From contig NC_067207.1 of assembly GCF_026262505.1 (NCBI RefSeq), positions 18,072,082 through 18,136,081 of the forward strand: a stretch of 64,000 nucleotides of DNA, in the 5' to 3' direction. The stretch comes from Trichomonas vaginalis G3. Lineage: Eukaryota; Parabasalia; Trichomonadida; Trichomonadidae. The position numbers and the translations under genes were made by a program. Below the pieces are notes generated by a model. The model was not told the DNA's origin. It ran no database searches and saw nothing but the letters and a program-made list of their open reading frames with translations. Position 1 is the first letter of the stretch; every line of letters starts with the position of its first letter. Shown one piece after another: positions 1 to 10,245 of this stretch.

Positions 1-3000
1 TCGCCTCTCATGTAGTTGATGATGGCCTGGACTCTCTCATCGAATGGATCGAAATCGCCTCTCTCTGCGCAGATGATATCCAAAACTTCTGGATCCTTCT
101 TTGTGTATCTTGGTGGGATCTTTGTGAAGTCAAACATGGACTTGTCTGAGAATGAAAGCCATGTCTTTGCAATGAGCTTCATTTCAATGACAGAGAGGTA
201 CTCGAATGCCTGGTCGTAGATTGTATCCTTGAGTGGCTTGCAGGCGTTGACTTCGATTGAGAGTTCGTTGTCTTCAGAGACAGCGTGGATCCACTTACCC
301 TTGCGAGAGCAGAGTAAGATGTCATAGGAGAAGTCGAGGACATCGTGCTGGAGAACCTTGATAAGGAATGGGAATGTTGTCATGTTGATTGGTGACAATG
401 CACGGAAGCAGAGAATGATGATGGCGTGGCAGAAGCGCTTGAGTTGGTTGGAGGAATGGCCCTGGAAACGCTCTGTCATCTGATCCCACTTGCCGTAGCC
501 GAGGTTCCTGAACTCGTCCCAGATCTCGTATGCCTTGGATGAGTCGATGAAGCTGTCGTATGTATGGGAGCGCTTGATTCTTCTGCTGCTGCCATCATCG
601 TCGACAACTGGGAACTTGGCGAGGAACTGCTCGTCGGATGTTCCGTCTGAGTAGCTTGGCTGGACTTCGAGTGGCTTCTCGAGCTTTGGAATGGCTGCGA
701 GAGAGAAGTCGTTGACAACTGTGGAGAGTTGCTCGATGAGAGGAATGTCAGCCTTGATGGACATATCGGCATCGAGGTATGGTGGTGGAACAAGGACTGT
801 GTTATCCTGGATTCCGTCGTTCTTTGTGGCATTTTCGCCGAGAAGGTCCATCCAAAGGCCTAACTTCTTCTGAGCGCGGATGAACATCTCGTGCTCGTAA
901 GTGTTGTAGGTAATAAGTCTGAGAACATCGACTTTCTGTGTCTGGCCAATTCTGTGGACTCTTGCCTGGGCTTGGAGATCGTTCTGTGGGTTCCAATCTG
1001 GGTCGAAGATGATTGCTGTATCAGCAACTGTAAGGTTAAGGCCTTCTGAGCCAGCACGTGTAGAGATGAGGAAGACGAATGAATCTGGGTTCTTGGAGTA
1101 GCGGTCGATGGCATCTGCTTTTTCGATATCGGACATTTCACCGATAAGGAGTTCGTTGTTGTAGCCAGAGAGCATGCAGAACTCTCTGAGGATGTGGAGG
1201 AGCTGGACCTTCTGTGAGAAGATAAGAACCTTATGATTCTCGCGCTTGAGTTCTTCGAGGACCTTTGAGACCCAGATGAACTTCGTAGAAAGATTCCGGA
1301 TAAGATCAATACGTGGTAAGTTGAGGCGCTTTGTGTAATATTCCTCAGCGCCTTCGATAAGGAATGGATGGCAGCAAACCTTCTGCATTGAAGCGCTTTC
1401 GTGGGATGTATCAACTGTTGACTCGTCGATCTGAATGCCTTTGAGACGCCACATTGAGTGGAGCTGAATAAGGCGGATGAGTTCACGCTGAATGTTTGTT
1501 AATGAGACAAATGCGATCTTTTCATCCTTTGGAGCGATTGTACGCTCAGCTTCAGCGAGTGTACGACGGAGGAGAAGTGGACGAATCTTGGAGCGAAGTT
1601 CCTGGAGTTTCTCTGGAGCAAGGGATTCGATATCGCCTTGGAGGAAGTCTGGGTCTTCCTCGAAGTCCTGAGGAGAAACGAAGTTGAGGAGGGTCCACAA
1701 CTCTTGGAGAGTGTTTTGGACTGGTGTACCAGTGAGAATAATACGGTGAAGAGCGTTGAGGTTCTTCATAGCGTTATTCTTCTTGCCTTCGCTGTTCTTG
1801 ATACGGTGTCCTTCATCAACGATGAGAACTTGCCACTTGATGTTGGAAAGGAACTCTGTGTCCTTAAGGAAAACATCGTAGCTGACAAGAAGGATGTTGA
1901 AGGAGTATGTGTTTGGAATTGGATTACCGTTATCGTCGAGGTATGGGAATTGGAATTCTCTGATCATCTTACGCTGCTGTGGACCAGAGTTGTATGGGAT
2001 GTAGGAAAGGTGTGTCCACTTCTCGATTTCCTCGCACCATTGCTTAAACGTATTTGTACGAACGGTGATCAGGAACGGGCCATGCCAGTCAGTAAAGCGA
2101 TCTAAGTAGGTAAGGAATGAAAGAACTTGGATTGTTTTGCCAAGACCCATCTCATCAGCGAGAATTGAACCGTGACCATCACGCCAGCATTGTGAAAGCC
2201 ACTTGAGGCCCTGGAGCTGATACTCTCTAAGGGAGCCACCTTGATCGTTCATGATGATGTCGGACGGTGGGTCTGGAAGGTTATGTGGAATTGATGGTTC
2301 GTTAACATCAATGCGACGTCTGCTCTTTACGAACTTATCGAGTGTTTCCTGGTCAACGTCGTCCCAATACAAGAGGATATTTTGATCAAATGAAAAGCGA
2401 TATAAGATTTCGCAATGTTCGCCATCTCTTCTGAAGGCAATTGGAACGATGTCCTTGAAGTTCTCATCAATAAAGATTTCAGCTTGTCTGAAACGTGAGA
2501 GATGGTAGTTTGCATTGTCAAGACATAATAATAAGGATTCTGGAATCCACTGGCAAAGGCAGTCCTTAGCATCCTGGAAGCGGACAAGGTACTCAAGGCC
2601 TTCTTTTCCAACGCGGGAGACGTAGATATGTTCGATCTTTGCCTCTTCAAAAGTAGCTGGTGCAGCTGCGAGTTGTTCCTCTTCTTCTTCGAAATCGTCG
2701 TCGTCCGTTTTCATGTTTTCGGTATGGCGCTCGCGACCTGCTGTTCTTCTTGGGCCGTCGCCGGTAGGCTGATAGTCTTCAAATGTTTCGGAATTGATTT
2801 CGCTTTCAGATGTTTCGGAATCATCTGTAAATTCGGCTTCCTCAGAAGATGGCTCTTCTTCTATGATCTCATCGTCATCATCGTCTTCGTACATGTCAAG
2901 GCGCTTTTTCTTCTGGAGGAATGGCTGTTGTGGAGGTGGGATTGGATAAACTGCTCTCGGCTGAACCGGAGGCATAATTGATTTAAAGAAGTTAAGGCGA

Positions 3001-3215
3001 AAAGCTGGATCTTGGAGATAATGCGGAGGAATATTCCTTTGGCGCATAACTTGTTCTACATAATTTGCAAATTGGGTATTCTGGCCGTACTGCATTCCCA
3101 TCATTGGAGGCTGCATGCCCATCATGGGCTGCTGCATCCCCATCATTGGGGGCTGCGGGGCTTGTTGATATTGAAATGGGTACTGGGGGATAGATTTGGG
3201 AGGCTCTCTATCCAT
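1..3215 (-). CDS. CHD-type SNF2 chromatin-remodelling ATPase (C-terminus cut by window edge)
   Basis: The frame is open from an ATG at 3213-3215 to the window edge, giving about 1071 codons with no stop. The N-terminus is Pro/Met/Gln-rich and is followed by an acidic stretch. Residues about 190-290 resemble a pair of divergent chromodomains (EYLVRF and QWIPESLL are the clearest parts). The SNF2 motor follows: motif I DEMGLGKT near residue 351, motif II DEGH near 464, the TGTPVQN segment, and the C-lobe arginine motif QARVHRIGQ near 747. A SANT-like segment (YEIWDEFRNLGYGKWDQM) lies near 890-910. Chromodomains followed by an SNF2 motor define the CHD family, which slides or spaces nucleosomes in the nucleus using ATP. 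ISWI is less likely because it lacks chromodomains. All visible motor motifs are intact. The exact CHD subfamily cannot be settled because the end of the protein is outside the window. Confidence 0.9.
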   Translation of the reverse strand, partial: MDREPPKSIPQYPFQYQQAPQPPMMGMQQPMMGMQPPMMGMQYGQNTQFANYVEQVMRQRNIPPHYLQDPAFRLNFFKSIMPPVQPRAVYPIPPPQQPFLQKKKRLDMYEDDDDDEIIEEEPSSEEAEFTDDSETSESEINSETFEDYQPTGDGPRRTAGRERHTENMKTDDDDFEEEEEQLAAAPATFEEAKIEHIYVSRVGKEGLEYLVRFQDAKDCLCQWIPESLLLCLDNANYHLSRFRQAEIFIDENFKDIVPIAFRRDGEHCEILYRFSFDQNILLYWDDVDQETLDKFVKSRRRIDVNEPSIPHNLPDPPSDIIMNDQGGSLREYQLQGLKWLSQCWRDGHGSILADEMGLGKTIQVLSFLTYLDRFTDWHGPFLITVRTNTFKQWCEEIEKWTHLSYIPYNSGPQQRKMIREFQFPYLDDNGNPIPNTYSFNILLVSYDVFLKDTEFLSNIKWQVLIVDEGHRIKNSEGKKNNAMKNLNALHRIILTGTPVQNTLQELWTLLNFVSPQDFEEDPDFLQGDIESLAPEKLQELRSKIRPLLLRRTLAEAERTIAPKDEKIAFVSLTNIQRELIRLIQLHSMWRLKGIQIDESTVDTSHESASMQKVCCHPFLIEGAEEYYTKRLNLPRIDLIRNLSTKFIWVSKVLEELKRENHKVLIFSQKVQLLHILREFCMLSGYNNELLIGEMSDIEKADAIDRYSKNPDSFVFLISTRAGSEGLNLTVADTAIIFDPDWNPQNDLQAQARVHRIGQTQKVDVLRLITYNTYEHEMFIRAQKKLGLWMDLLGENATKNDGIQDNTVLVPPPYLDADMSIKADIPLIEQLSTVVNDFSLAAIPKLEKPLEVQPSYSDGTSDEQFLAKFPVVDDDGSSRRIKRSHTYDSFIDSSKAYEIWDEFRNLGYGKWDQMTERFQGHSSNQLKRFCHAIIILCFRALSPINMTTFPFLIKVLQHDVLDFSYDILLCSRKGKWIHAVSEDNELSIEVNACKPLKDTIYDQAFEYLSVIEMKLIAKTWLSFSDKSMFDFTKIPPRYTKKDPEVLDIICAERGDFDPFDERVQAIINYMRG

Positions 3216-5075
3216 GACTGAATTTCAAAAAAAAAATATTTCTGAGGAAAAAAAATTAATTTGGTTATTTATACTAAGATATAGATAATAGATTCGAATT
3301 CTCTAAATTTCTAAAAAATAATTTGCGCGGGGTTTTTGTGTTTTTGTCACGTTTGCCGATGGATCACCTAATTTTTGTTTTTTCTTATTAGGTATTTGAT
3401 ATAGAATAAATAATTTTTGGCGGGATTATTTTATTACCCGCCAAACCGCCCTTCTCAAAAGTTGGGCCTCGTGTTTTTGCAAAAATCTTATAGGAAACTC
3501 GGCTAATATAGTAGAACCTATATTTTGATACTAGACCTCTGAAATTGATATCATACGTAAAAAATCTTGAACGTTAATTTAAAAAAAGCAATCATGATTA
3601 ATCGGATAGCTTCTAAATATTACAGCTAAGATATATCATGAAGGATTACACATTTAAAACTATTCAAAGAGAACCCCTCAAAAAATCACAAATCGTCTAT
3701 GTGCAAATAAAATAGTATTTAATATATACTAAAATGGCCAGGACAGAATTGCAAAATATCATGTTTTGTTTAAGAAATTTGTGAATTTCTATGAATTTTT
3801 CGATTTTGGAACGGGGGATAAATATTTGTGGCTTTAAGGAATTTCTCGGTCAAATCCCATTATTTGAAAATATTCTATACAATTGAGAAATGTGACAAAA
3901 TTGAACAAAATTTTTGGCATCAATTCAGAGCGGCGTAATGAGATTTCATTATTTTAATCTCAGTTATTAAAACTATTTGTAAAACAATATGCATTCATGC
4001 AATAAATGATTGAATACTATTGAGTTTTCTCACAAATGATTTTGAAAAAAATGAGAAGATTCCAAACTTGGAGAAAATTATGGTTAAATGCAAATTTACA
4101 ATATGTCGCACGCAAAATAAGTCCTTATCAATTAGCGAATAATTTTAAGAATCATTTTGATTAATTTTTGATAATTATCATTATCTAACTATGATATGAA
4201 TATTTTTAACAAATCGTGGTTCTAAAGATAAAAATTGAGAAGAAGAATAAGAACAAATTTTTATTAATGTCTTGATTCGATTCATAATACAAAAATAATT
4301 GAAATTTCATTCAAAATTCAAAAACTTTTTTGAAAAAAAAAATTGAATATCAAGTGATAATGAAAGATCTTTTGGAGTACAATGCATTATTAACATATAT
4401 TTTTCTTCAAAATTTTCCCAGAATTAAAAATTGCTCCATCCATTTTTGCATTTTTTTCTCGGTTTTCGTTGAAAAATAATTTTTTGGGGAAGAAAAAAGC
4501 AGAAATACCCATTTCGAAGAAGGAAGATGCAATAATAAATTGTACAATAAATACTTCGCGCTAAAATATATGAATATTTCCAGAAAACTCAGAAAATTCA
4601 ATCCAAACCATTTAATTCAATAGAGATTTTTAATCATTACAATGTATAATGCGCTTTGTAATGTTTTGCATAGTATTGTGTTTTAATAGATTGCCTTGGC
4701 TTTCATATATGGCGTTATATTATTTCAATTTTTGTAATATGAATGTGAATGCTACCATTCTCACTTTAACAATATTTAAAATACTTAAATGGACTCTGAA
4801 GCTTCTCTTATTTGCACTATTTATCTTAATTTCTTTTGGACAAACCAAATTAATCTTTATCAACTCAATGATTCATTAAATATCTTTAAAATACGCTCTG
4901 TAATTACATACATTAGCTTGGCAGCTTGGATATTGCTTAATCAAGCATTCAAATTCATGGATTAGCTTTATTTCTCAGTGCTTATACCATGTATGTCTAG
5001 GGAAAATGGAGTACATGCAATATATTCAACTTCAATTTTTGACCTTTCTACTAAAGTTTGGTCGAGGCGTGTGGG
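3216..5075. other. AT-rich spacer without a supported gene
   Basis: This 1.86-kb stretch lies upstream of the CHD-type gene and ends at the inverted-repeat element. Both strands are rich in stops and poly-A/T runs. The open frames at 4407-4601 and 4649-4879 are short, have biased composition and show no recognisable motif. The only notable part is the GC-rich block near 3416-3470, listed separately. Confidence 0.6.
3416..3445. promoter_or_regulatory. Palindromic pair of TTTGGCGGG sites upstream of the CHD-type gene
   Basis: TTTGGCGGG at 3416-3424 and its exact reverse complement CCCGCCAAA at 3437-3445 are separated by a 12-nt A/T spacer. The pair lies about 200 nt upstream of the CHD-type start codon. 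In other eukaryotes TTTGGCGGG fits the E2F/DP binding consensus. A factor-binding site is an inference; a hairpin or a transposon relic are alternatives. Confidence 0.35.
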
Positions 5076-5472
5076 CAATTTTAACGACATTTTTTAACGC
5101 GATACGAGCGTAAGTCCATAGAATGTGTTTTGAGGGAAACTATAAAAATCCAAAATAGAGGTAAGTGCGCCATTATTACCTGCGAAGTTACATGGAATAA
5201 ATCGAAGAGTAAGTACAAGATGATCTTGTATCTTTCCAAGTAAATGAAATTTATTAAAATTAAGATGATAATATTCATTTATAGTATGTGTATGATGTGT
5301 TTTCAAAATTTCTTCAAATAAAATGCAATGATAATTTTTGAATAATTTTTTTCTTGTGTATATTTCATTTTTTATTAGTGAAAATATCATTACATCAATA
5401 AGGAAAGCACAATCCAAATTCATATTAGTTAAATTAATCTACGACCAAAAGCCCGCCAAATTTGAATTAAAC
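5076..5472 (+). repeat. Left arm of the inverted-repeat element
   Basis: The outer edge begins CAATTTTAACGACATT and the similarity stops after AATTAAAC at 5472. It matches the right arm across 397 bp, with a few substitutions such as those near 5437-5442. It contains a complete open frame on the minus strand (5094-5423). Confidence 0.85.
5094..5423 (-). CDS. Uncharacterised 109-aa open frame in the left arm
   Basis: An ATG-started frame of 109 codons reads outward from the inner part of the arm. The right arm holds the same frame (10248-10577) with one visible residue change, Ile to Met in the LGKxQDHLV segment. The product has an Asn/His-rich middle and ends TFYGLTLVSR. I recognise no family, signal peptide or membrane segment. 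Two intact copies may only reflect recent duplication or gene conversion of the arm, so coding is uncertain. It is listed because it is complete, shared by both arms and oriented outward in each. Confidence 0.25.
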   Translation of the reverse strand: MNLDCAFLIDVMIFSLIKNEIYTRKKLFKNYHCILFEEILKTHHTHTINEYYHLNFNKFHLLGKIQDHLVLTLRFIPCNFAGNNGALTSILDFYSFPQNTFYGLTLVSR

Positions 5473-5627
5473 ACGTTTTTTGATAAAAGTGTCATTTATG
5501 ATTGTTGCATTTAGGGATAGTAGCCAATTTCGGTACCAATCTTGAAAATGCCTCGCCATGCCCGCAACATGGAAGAGAAGTATTGGTCTGATATTGAACT
5601 ATCAATCAATGCAAACTGAATCACCTT

Positions 5628-5799
5628 GTCATGTTGCTCCACAGATACAGCAGTCTGAGTCCCTCGCTTGGTCATGTTGCTCCACAGATACAGCAGTCTG
5701 AGTCCCTCGCTTGGTCATGTTGCTCCACAGATACAGCAGTCTGAGTCCCTCGCTTGGTCATGTTGCTCCACAGATACAGCAGTCTGAGTCCCTCGCTTG
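5628..5799. repeat. 43-bp tandem repeat, four copies
   Basis: Four head-to-tail copies of a 43-bp unit begin with GTCATGTTGCTCCACAGATA and end with CCCTCGCTTG. They are essentially identical, so the array is young or homogenised. Because 43 is not a multiple of three, the open frame across it is incidental. The array lies just inside the left arm and has no counterpart on the right. Confidence 0.9.
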
Positions 5800-6720
5800 G
5801 TCATATCACACCAGATAAATAAAAGTTCAGCTTCACAATACTTACCTGCTCTATTATGTGATTTTTTCCAACTATCATATGTTAGTTGTTGTATTGAAGT
5901 TGAGTATGAAAGAATAATGTTGCAAGATTTCTCACCAAATAAAAAATCATTAAAGAACATTTTATTCTTTGAAAATGTATTTATGTTGAAAATAATGGAA
6001 GATGTTATTCTTGTTAGTTAGTTTACGAAGTTCTTTTGGAAGAAAATTGTTGAATATCTTTATTTTGAATGGGAATGAACTTAGGAAATTCACCACGAGC
6101 TCTTGAATAGGCAGAATTGTAATGGATGATTAGCTATGATGGGATTATACGATGTTGGTTTGTTCTAGAATGATTAAAAAGTTTTCAGGTAATGTGCTGA
6201 TGCATTACAAAAGATGGAAATTATTTAAATAATAGCATAGTTTAATAATATTCAATTTAACTGATTAAATATTTGAAAAATTATCTAATTAGGATTTTTT
6301 TAGTTTGAAAAGTTAATTTTAGGCATAGTGTATAAAATAAAAAGCATCTACCGTGTCAGAAAATCGAAAAGTTTTCCAAAAAATCATAAATTTCAAATTT
6401 TGAAATAAAAATTGGTACTTTTTAATATGTAAAATAAGAAAATGTATTTTTTTGAAAAATTTAGATAAAGTAGTTCTCTTTGTATCTAAGAGGAGTGAAT
6501 TTTTTTTTCTTTAACAAGATCTGGAAACGAACAATTGGAATTTATTTTATCAATATCAGGAGGAAAAGTTAAGATTCAATATGGGATTGGTTGGGTGTAA
6601 GGTAGAGGAACTATTGTGTGATAGTTGATGCTTAGAGTTGAAATTGAAGGAAAATAAAACGATAAAAATAAAATGAATACTACCATGGACCCGTCAGTAA
6701 TAGGTAGTGAAGAAAATAAA
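5800..6720. other. AT-rich interior of the composite element, no gene seen
   Basis: This stretch lies between the 43-bp array and the 23-bp minisatellite. It is AT-rich with many stops on both strands. No protein motif, structured RNA or terminal repeat was recognised. Confidence 0.5.
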
Positions 6721-7530
6721 TCATCCTTACCTCATAGAACAACTCATCCTTACAGCAGTCATTGACTTATCCTTACCTCAGACATTGACTCATCCTTACC
6801 TCAGTCATTGACTCATCCTTACCTCAGACAAAAAGTCATCCTTACCTCAGTCATTGACTCATCCTTACCTCAGACAACAACTCATCCTTACCTCAGACAA
6901 AAAGTCATCCTTACCTCAGTCATTGACTCATCCTTACCTCAGACAACAACTCATCCTTACCTCAGTCATAGACTCATCCTTACCTCAGACAACAACTCAT
7001 CCTTACCTCAGTCATTGACTCATCCTTACCTCAGTCATTGACTCATCATTACCTCAGTCATTGACTCATCCTTACCTCAGACAACAACTCATCCTTACCT
7101 CAGTCATTGACTCATCATTACCTCAGACAACAACTCATCCTTACCTCAGTCATTGACTCATCCTTACCTCAGACAACAACTCATCCTTACCTCAGTCATT
7201 GACTCATCCTTACCTCAGTCATTGACTCATCCTTACCTCAGTCATTGACTCATCCTTACCTCAGTCATTGACTCATCCTTACTTCAGACAACAACTCATC
7301 CTTACCTCAGTCATAGACTCATCCTTACCTCAGACAACAACTCATCCTTACCTCAGTCATTGACTCATCCTTACCTCAGTCATTGACTCATCATTACCTC
7401 AGTCATTGACTCATCCTTACCTCAGACAAAAAGTCATCCTTACCTCAGTCATTGACTCATCCTTACCTCAGTCATAGACTCATCCTTACCTCAGTCATTG
7501 ACTCATCCTTACCTTAGTCATAGACTCATC
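6721..7530 (+). repeat. 23-bp minisatellite, about 35 units
   Basis: Each 23-bp unit has a constant core TCATCCTTACCTCAG preceded by one of four 8-nt variants: TCATTGAC, TCATAGAC, ACAACAAC or ACAAAAAG. Rare variants such as TTACAGCAG (near 6750) and TTACTTCAG (near 7280) also occur, inverted, in the array at 8189-8561. The open frame across it is a by-product of the repeat. Confidence 0.95.
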
Positions 7531-7840
7531 AAAGAGAGAGACTGAGTGTTGGATGTCAAAGAGAGACTGATTGTTGGATGTCAAAGAGAGACTGAGTGTT
7601 GGATGTCAAAGAGAGAGACTGAGTGTTGGATGTCAAAGAGAGAGACTGAGTGTTGGATGTCAAAGAGAGAGACTGAGTGTTGGATGTCAAAGAGAGACTG
7701 AGTGTTGGATGTCAAAGAGAGAGACTGAGTGTTGGATGTCAAAGAGAGACTGAGTGTTGGATGTCAAAGAGAGACTGAGTGTTGGATGTCAAAGAGAGAC
7801 TGAGTGTTGGATGTCAAAGAGAGACTGAGTGTTGGATATC
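7531..7840 (+). repeat. 25/27-bp minisatellite, 12 units
   Basis: Twelve copies of a unit containing GACTGAGTGTTGGATGTC alternate between 25 and 27 bp, depending on whether GA occurs two or three times before the core. The array abuts the 23-bp array directly. The last copy ends in GGATATC. It has no inverted partner on the right. Confidence 0.93.
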
Positions 7841-8188
7841 CGTCTCTTATTATATAATTATTTCACATATTAATTAATTTATACCCACGAATAAAATCTT
7901 TGATAACTCAATGAATACTTATCCAAATCTGAATCTACACCGGCCAGAGATTCATATTTCGTTGCCAAATCGCGAAAATATTCATTATTGACAAAGTTAT
8001 ATCTATAATAGTATTGAACTAAAATATGGTTTTGAAAATTTAATATAATAAAATTATTTTGAATTTAAATGTAAAGTTCTGGTAAGGAGTTAAATTAAGA
8101 AAGAATAATTGAGTAATTGAGTGATATTTGATAAGTTAGGGAGAAAATTTCACATACATTGAAGTAAATATATGTTATTGCAAGAGTT
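7841..8188. other. AT-rich gap between the minisatellites, no gene seen
   Basis: About 350 bp of AT-rich sequence separates the 25/27-bp array from the inverted 23-bp array. No frame or repeat stands out. Confidence 0.5.
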
Positions 8189-8561
8189 AGGATGAGTCTA
8201 TGACTGAGGTAAGGATGAGTCAATGACTGCTGTAAGGATGAGTTGTTGTCTGAGGTAAGGATGAGTCAATGACTGAGGTAAGGATGAGTTGTTGTCTGAA
8301 GTAAGGATGAGTCAATGACTGAGGTAAGGATGAGTCAATGACTGAGGTAAGGATGAGTCAATGACTGAGGTAAGGATGAGTCAATGACTGCTGTAAGGAT
8401 GAGTTGTTGTCTGAGGTAAGGATGAGTCAATGACTGAGGTAAGGATGAGTTGTTGTCTGAAGTAAGGATGAGTCAATGACTGAGGTAAGGATGAGTCAAT
8501 GACTGAGGTAAGGATGAGTCAATGACTGAGGTAAGGATGAGTCAATGACTTAGGTAAGGAT
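8189..8561 (-). repeat. Inverted copy of the 23-bp minisatellite, about 16 units, with a 161-bp higher-order repeat
   Basis: These are the same 23-bp units as at 6721-7530, read on the opposite strand (core CTGAGGTAAGGATGA). The variant unit with CTGCTGTAAGG occurs at 8227 and again at 8388, exactly 161 bp apart (seven units). All seven units between, including a CTGAAGTAAGG variant, recur in the same order. This is a higher-order repeat, the pattern left by unequal exchange of multi-unit blocks. Confidence 0.92.
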
Positions 8562-8893
8562 CATTCCATTCCACATATATCACAACACCTACACCTTACA
8601 CAACCCACAAATCATCTTCAAATTTCTTTTCAGAACTTCTTTTAAATGAGCATTTTTCAATCAACAAACATCCCTTCTTTTGCCCGCACAAAAGGTTTCG
8701 GATGTTATATTGTTCCAGAAACTCATGAAACAAAGTTCTAAATGAAAATCCACGGAATGAGCTTGTTCAATAGCATTATCAATAAAAAGAAATCTATGGT
8801 ATCGCCCGCACAATACCAAAAGATTCCATTTTGTAATGAATGATTACTATGATCCAAGGATGGTTCCGTAGACTTGAAAATTTTAAATTGGAG
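8562..8893 (+). other. Coding-looking stretch of unknown origin between the minisatellite and the right arm
   Basis: The base composition is more even here than in the surroundings. A stretch of about 65 codons at 8646-8843 on the plus strand reads like protein (for example IPSFARTKGFGCYIVPET and MSLFNSIINKKKS) but is not a complete gene. I recognise no family. It may be a gene fragment captured by the element. Confidence 0.25.
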
Positions 8894-8940
8894 GTTTAAT
8901 TCAAATTTGGCGGGCTTTTGGTCCTATATTAATTTAACTA
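8894..8940 (-). repeat. Right arm of the inverted-repeat element, inner 47 bp
   Basis: This is the innermost part of the right arm, cut off from the rest by the mariner. Read on the minus strand it matches the left arm at 5426-5472, including the shared TTTGGCGGG (8906-8914 here). Confidence 0.85.
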
Positions 8941-8968
8941 TAGGGTGTCCAAAGGTGTGTTTAGCACA
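8941..8968 (+). repeat. mariner left terminal inverted repeat
   Basis: These 28 bp begin TAGGGTGTCCAAAGGTG and match the reverse complement of 10216-10243 except at position 18 (T here, C in the partner). Confidence 0.92.
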
Positions 8969-9020
8969 AACCTGAATACTGCGAATAGAAATAAACAAGT
9001 TACATATATATAAAGTTTAT

Positions 9021-10036
9021 TTAAATATAATCACCATTGGATTCAATCACGCGTTCGCAGCGATCGATCCAGGCTTGAAAGACACGCTTTAAATCATCAT
9101 GAGAAAATTGCTCAAATTGCTCTCTTACAAAATTTTCAAGATCATCTGGACTCGCGAATTCGCGTCCTTCAGCTCTCTTTTTTAGCGTGCCGAATAAATA
9201 AAAGTCAGAGGGTGCAATATCAGGTGAATAAATTGGGTTTGGAACAACTTTGACATTGTTTTCCACCAAGTAATTCATTACCTTATGACTTTTGTGAACT
9301 CTTGAATTATCAAAATGAATTGCAAACTTTTGTTTTTGTTGTTTGGATTTCTCAAACTCATCAGAATTGATAATTTGAGTAAGAACATTGTCAATTAGAT
9401 ACTGAGCATTCATCGTATTAGGTTTTTGAAGAATATCAATTGCGATGATGCCATTCACGCCCCAAAAAACCGACAACATCATCATTGGTGTGTCAATTTT
9501 TTTCTTCGGGAATGTTTGCGGATTTTCATCCTTCGGGATCCACATGATTTTGGCTTCTGTTGCATATTGAAACCAAGACTCGTCCCCTGTTACTAAAAAG
9601 CGAAACTTCTTGGATTGATACGCACGCAATATAGAGAGGAGCTCTTTCGAAGATTGGACTCTAGATTTTTTTTGAACTGAATTAAGGTTGTGCGGAACCC
9701 AACGTGTATACGCTAGTTTGTAGTTCAAATAATTGTGCAGATAATAACTGACTGTTGTACGTGGTATCTTTGTCATCTCCTCTATCCTTCTGAGTGATGC
9801 TCTTGGGTCTTCATCTAGCGCTTGAAGAATTGCTTTGATTTTTCTTTGATCCGGCGATTTTTTGTCAATTTTTATGATGGGCGCCTTTTTGTTCATGAAG
9901 TGATACATCCTAACATGATACGTTACAGTGGAATAGCTAGGAGCATCCATACCGAAGCATTTTACCAATGTCTCGTAGATTTTTTACAGTCTTTGCATTT
10001 TTTTGCAAGAGCGAGGATGTTTTCTTTATGATTCAT
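9021..10036 (-). pseudogene. mariner transposase, frame broken near its N-terminus
   Basis: The main frame encodes a mariner/Tc1-class transposase with an N-terminal helix-turn-helix region and the catalytic triad: the Asp of VTGDESWF, the Asp of HFDNSRVH, and the Asp of APSDFYLFG, with 34 residues between the last two (DD34D, typical of mariner). The start of this frame has only a TTG at 9966-9968. An ATG at 10034-10036 opens a neighbouring frame (MNHKENILALAKKCKDC) that fits as the true N-terminus. The two frames meet at a run of six A on the coding strand near 9980-9985, where one more A would join them into about 338 residues. This copy is therefore probably inactive, unless the run is a base-calling error. 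All catalytic residues are present. Confidence 0.85.
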
Positions 10037-10215
10037 TAAAAAAATGAAAAAAATCCCGCCAAAATTTCCCGCTAAACCGCCTCTTGTCTCAAAATTCATT
10101 TTATATCCCGGCATGGCGCCAAAATACAACATACTCATCATATACATATATTCATATTTTTTATTATATATTTATAATCAGCATATATCTCCTTTAATAG
10201 TCTCATATAGAGCGC

Positions 10216-10243
10216 TGTGCTAAACGCACCTTTGGACACCCTA
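10216..10243 (-). repeat. mariner right terminal inverted repeat
   Basis: These 28 bp end in GGACACCCTA, the partner of 8941-8968 with one mismatch. A TA target duplication follows at 10244-10245. Confidence 0.92.
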
Positions 10244-10245
10244 TA

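Larger units (their letters stand above)
8941..10243 (-). mobile_element. mariner transposon (Tvmar1-like), 1303 bp, inserted in the right arm
   Basis: The element has 28-bp terminal inverted repeats with one mismatch, starting TAGGGTGTCC, and encodes a DD34D transposase on the minus strand. It is flanked by TA on both sides (8939-8940 and 10244-10245). The uninterrupted left arm of the host element acts as an empty site: joining 8940 to 10246 restores the arm with a single TA, which fixes the ends and the target duplication. The length and 28-bp ends match what I remember of Tvmar1, the mariner family of Trichomonas vaginalis. That identification is from memory. Confidence 0.93.

Noticed and set aside
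6808-7041. Open frame across the 23-bp minisatellite
   Set aside because: It is the repeat read in one frame. The unit length is not a multiple of three and the frame breaks where unit types change.
6721-8561. CRISPR-like look of repeated units with variable parts
   Set aside because: The variable 8-nt parts come from only four types and are contiguous with the core, and the genome is eukaryotic. It is a minisatellite.
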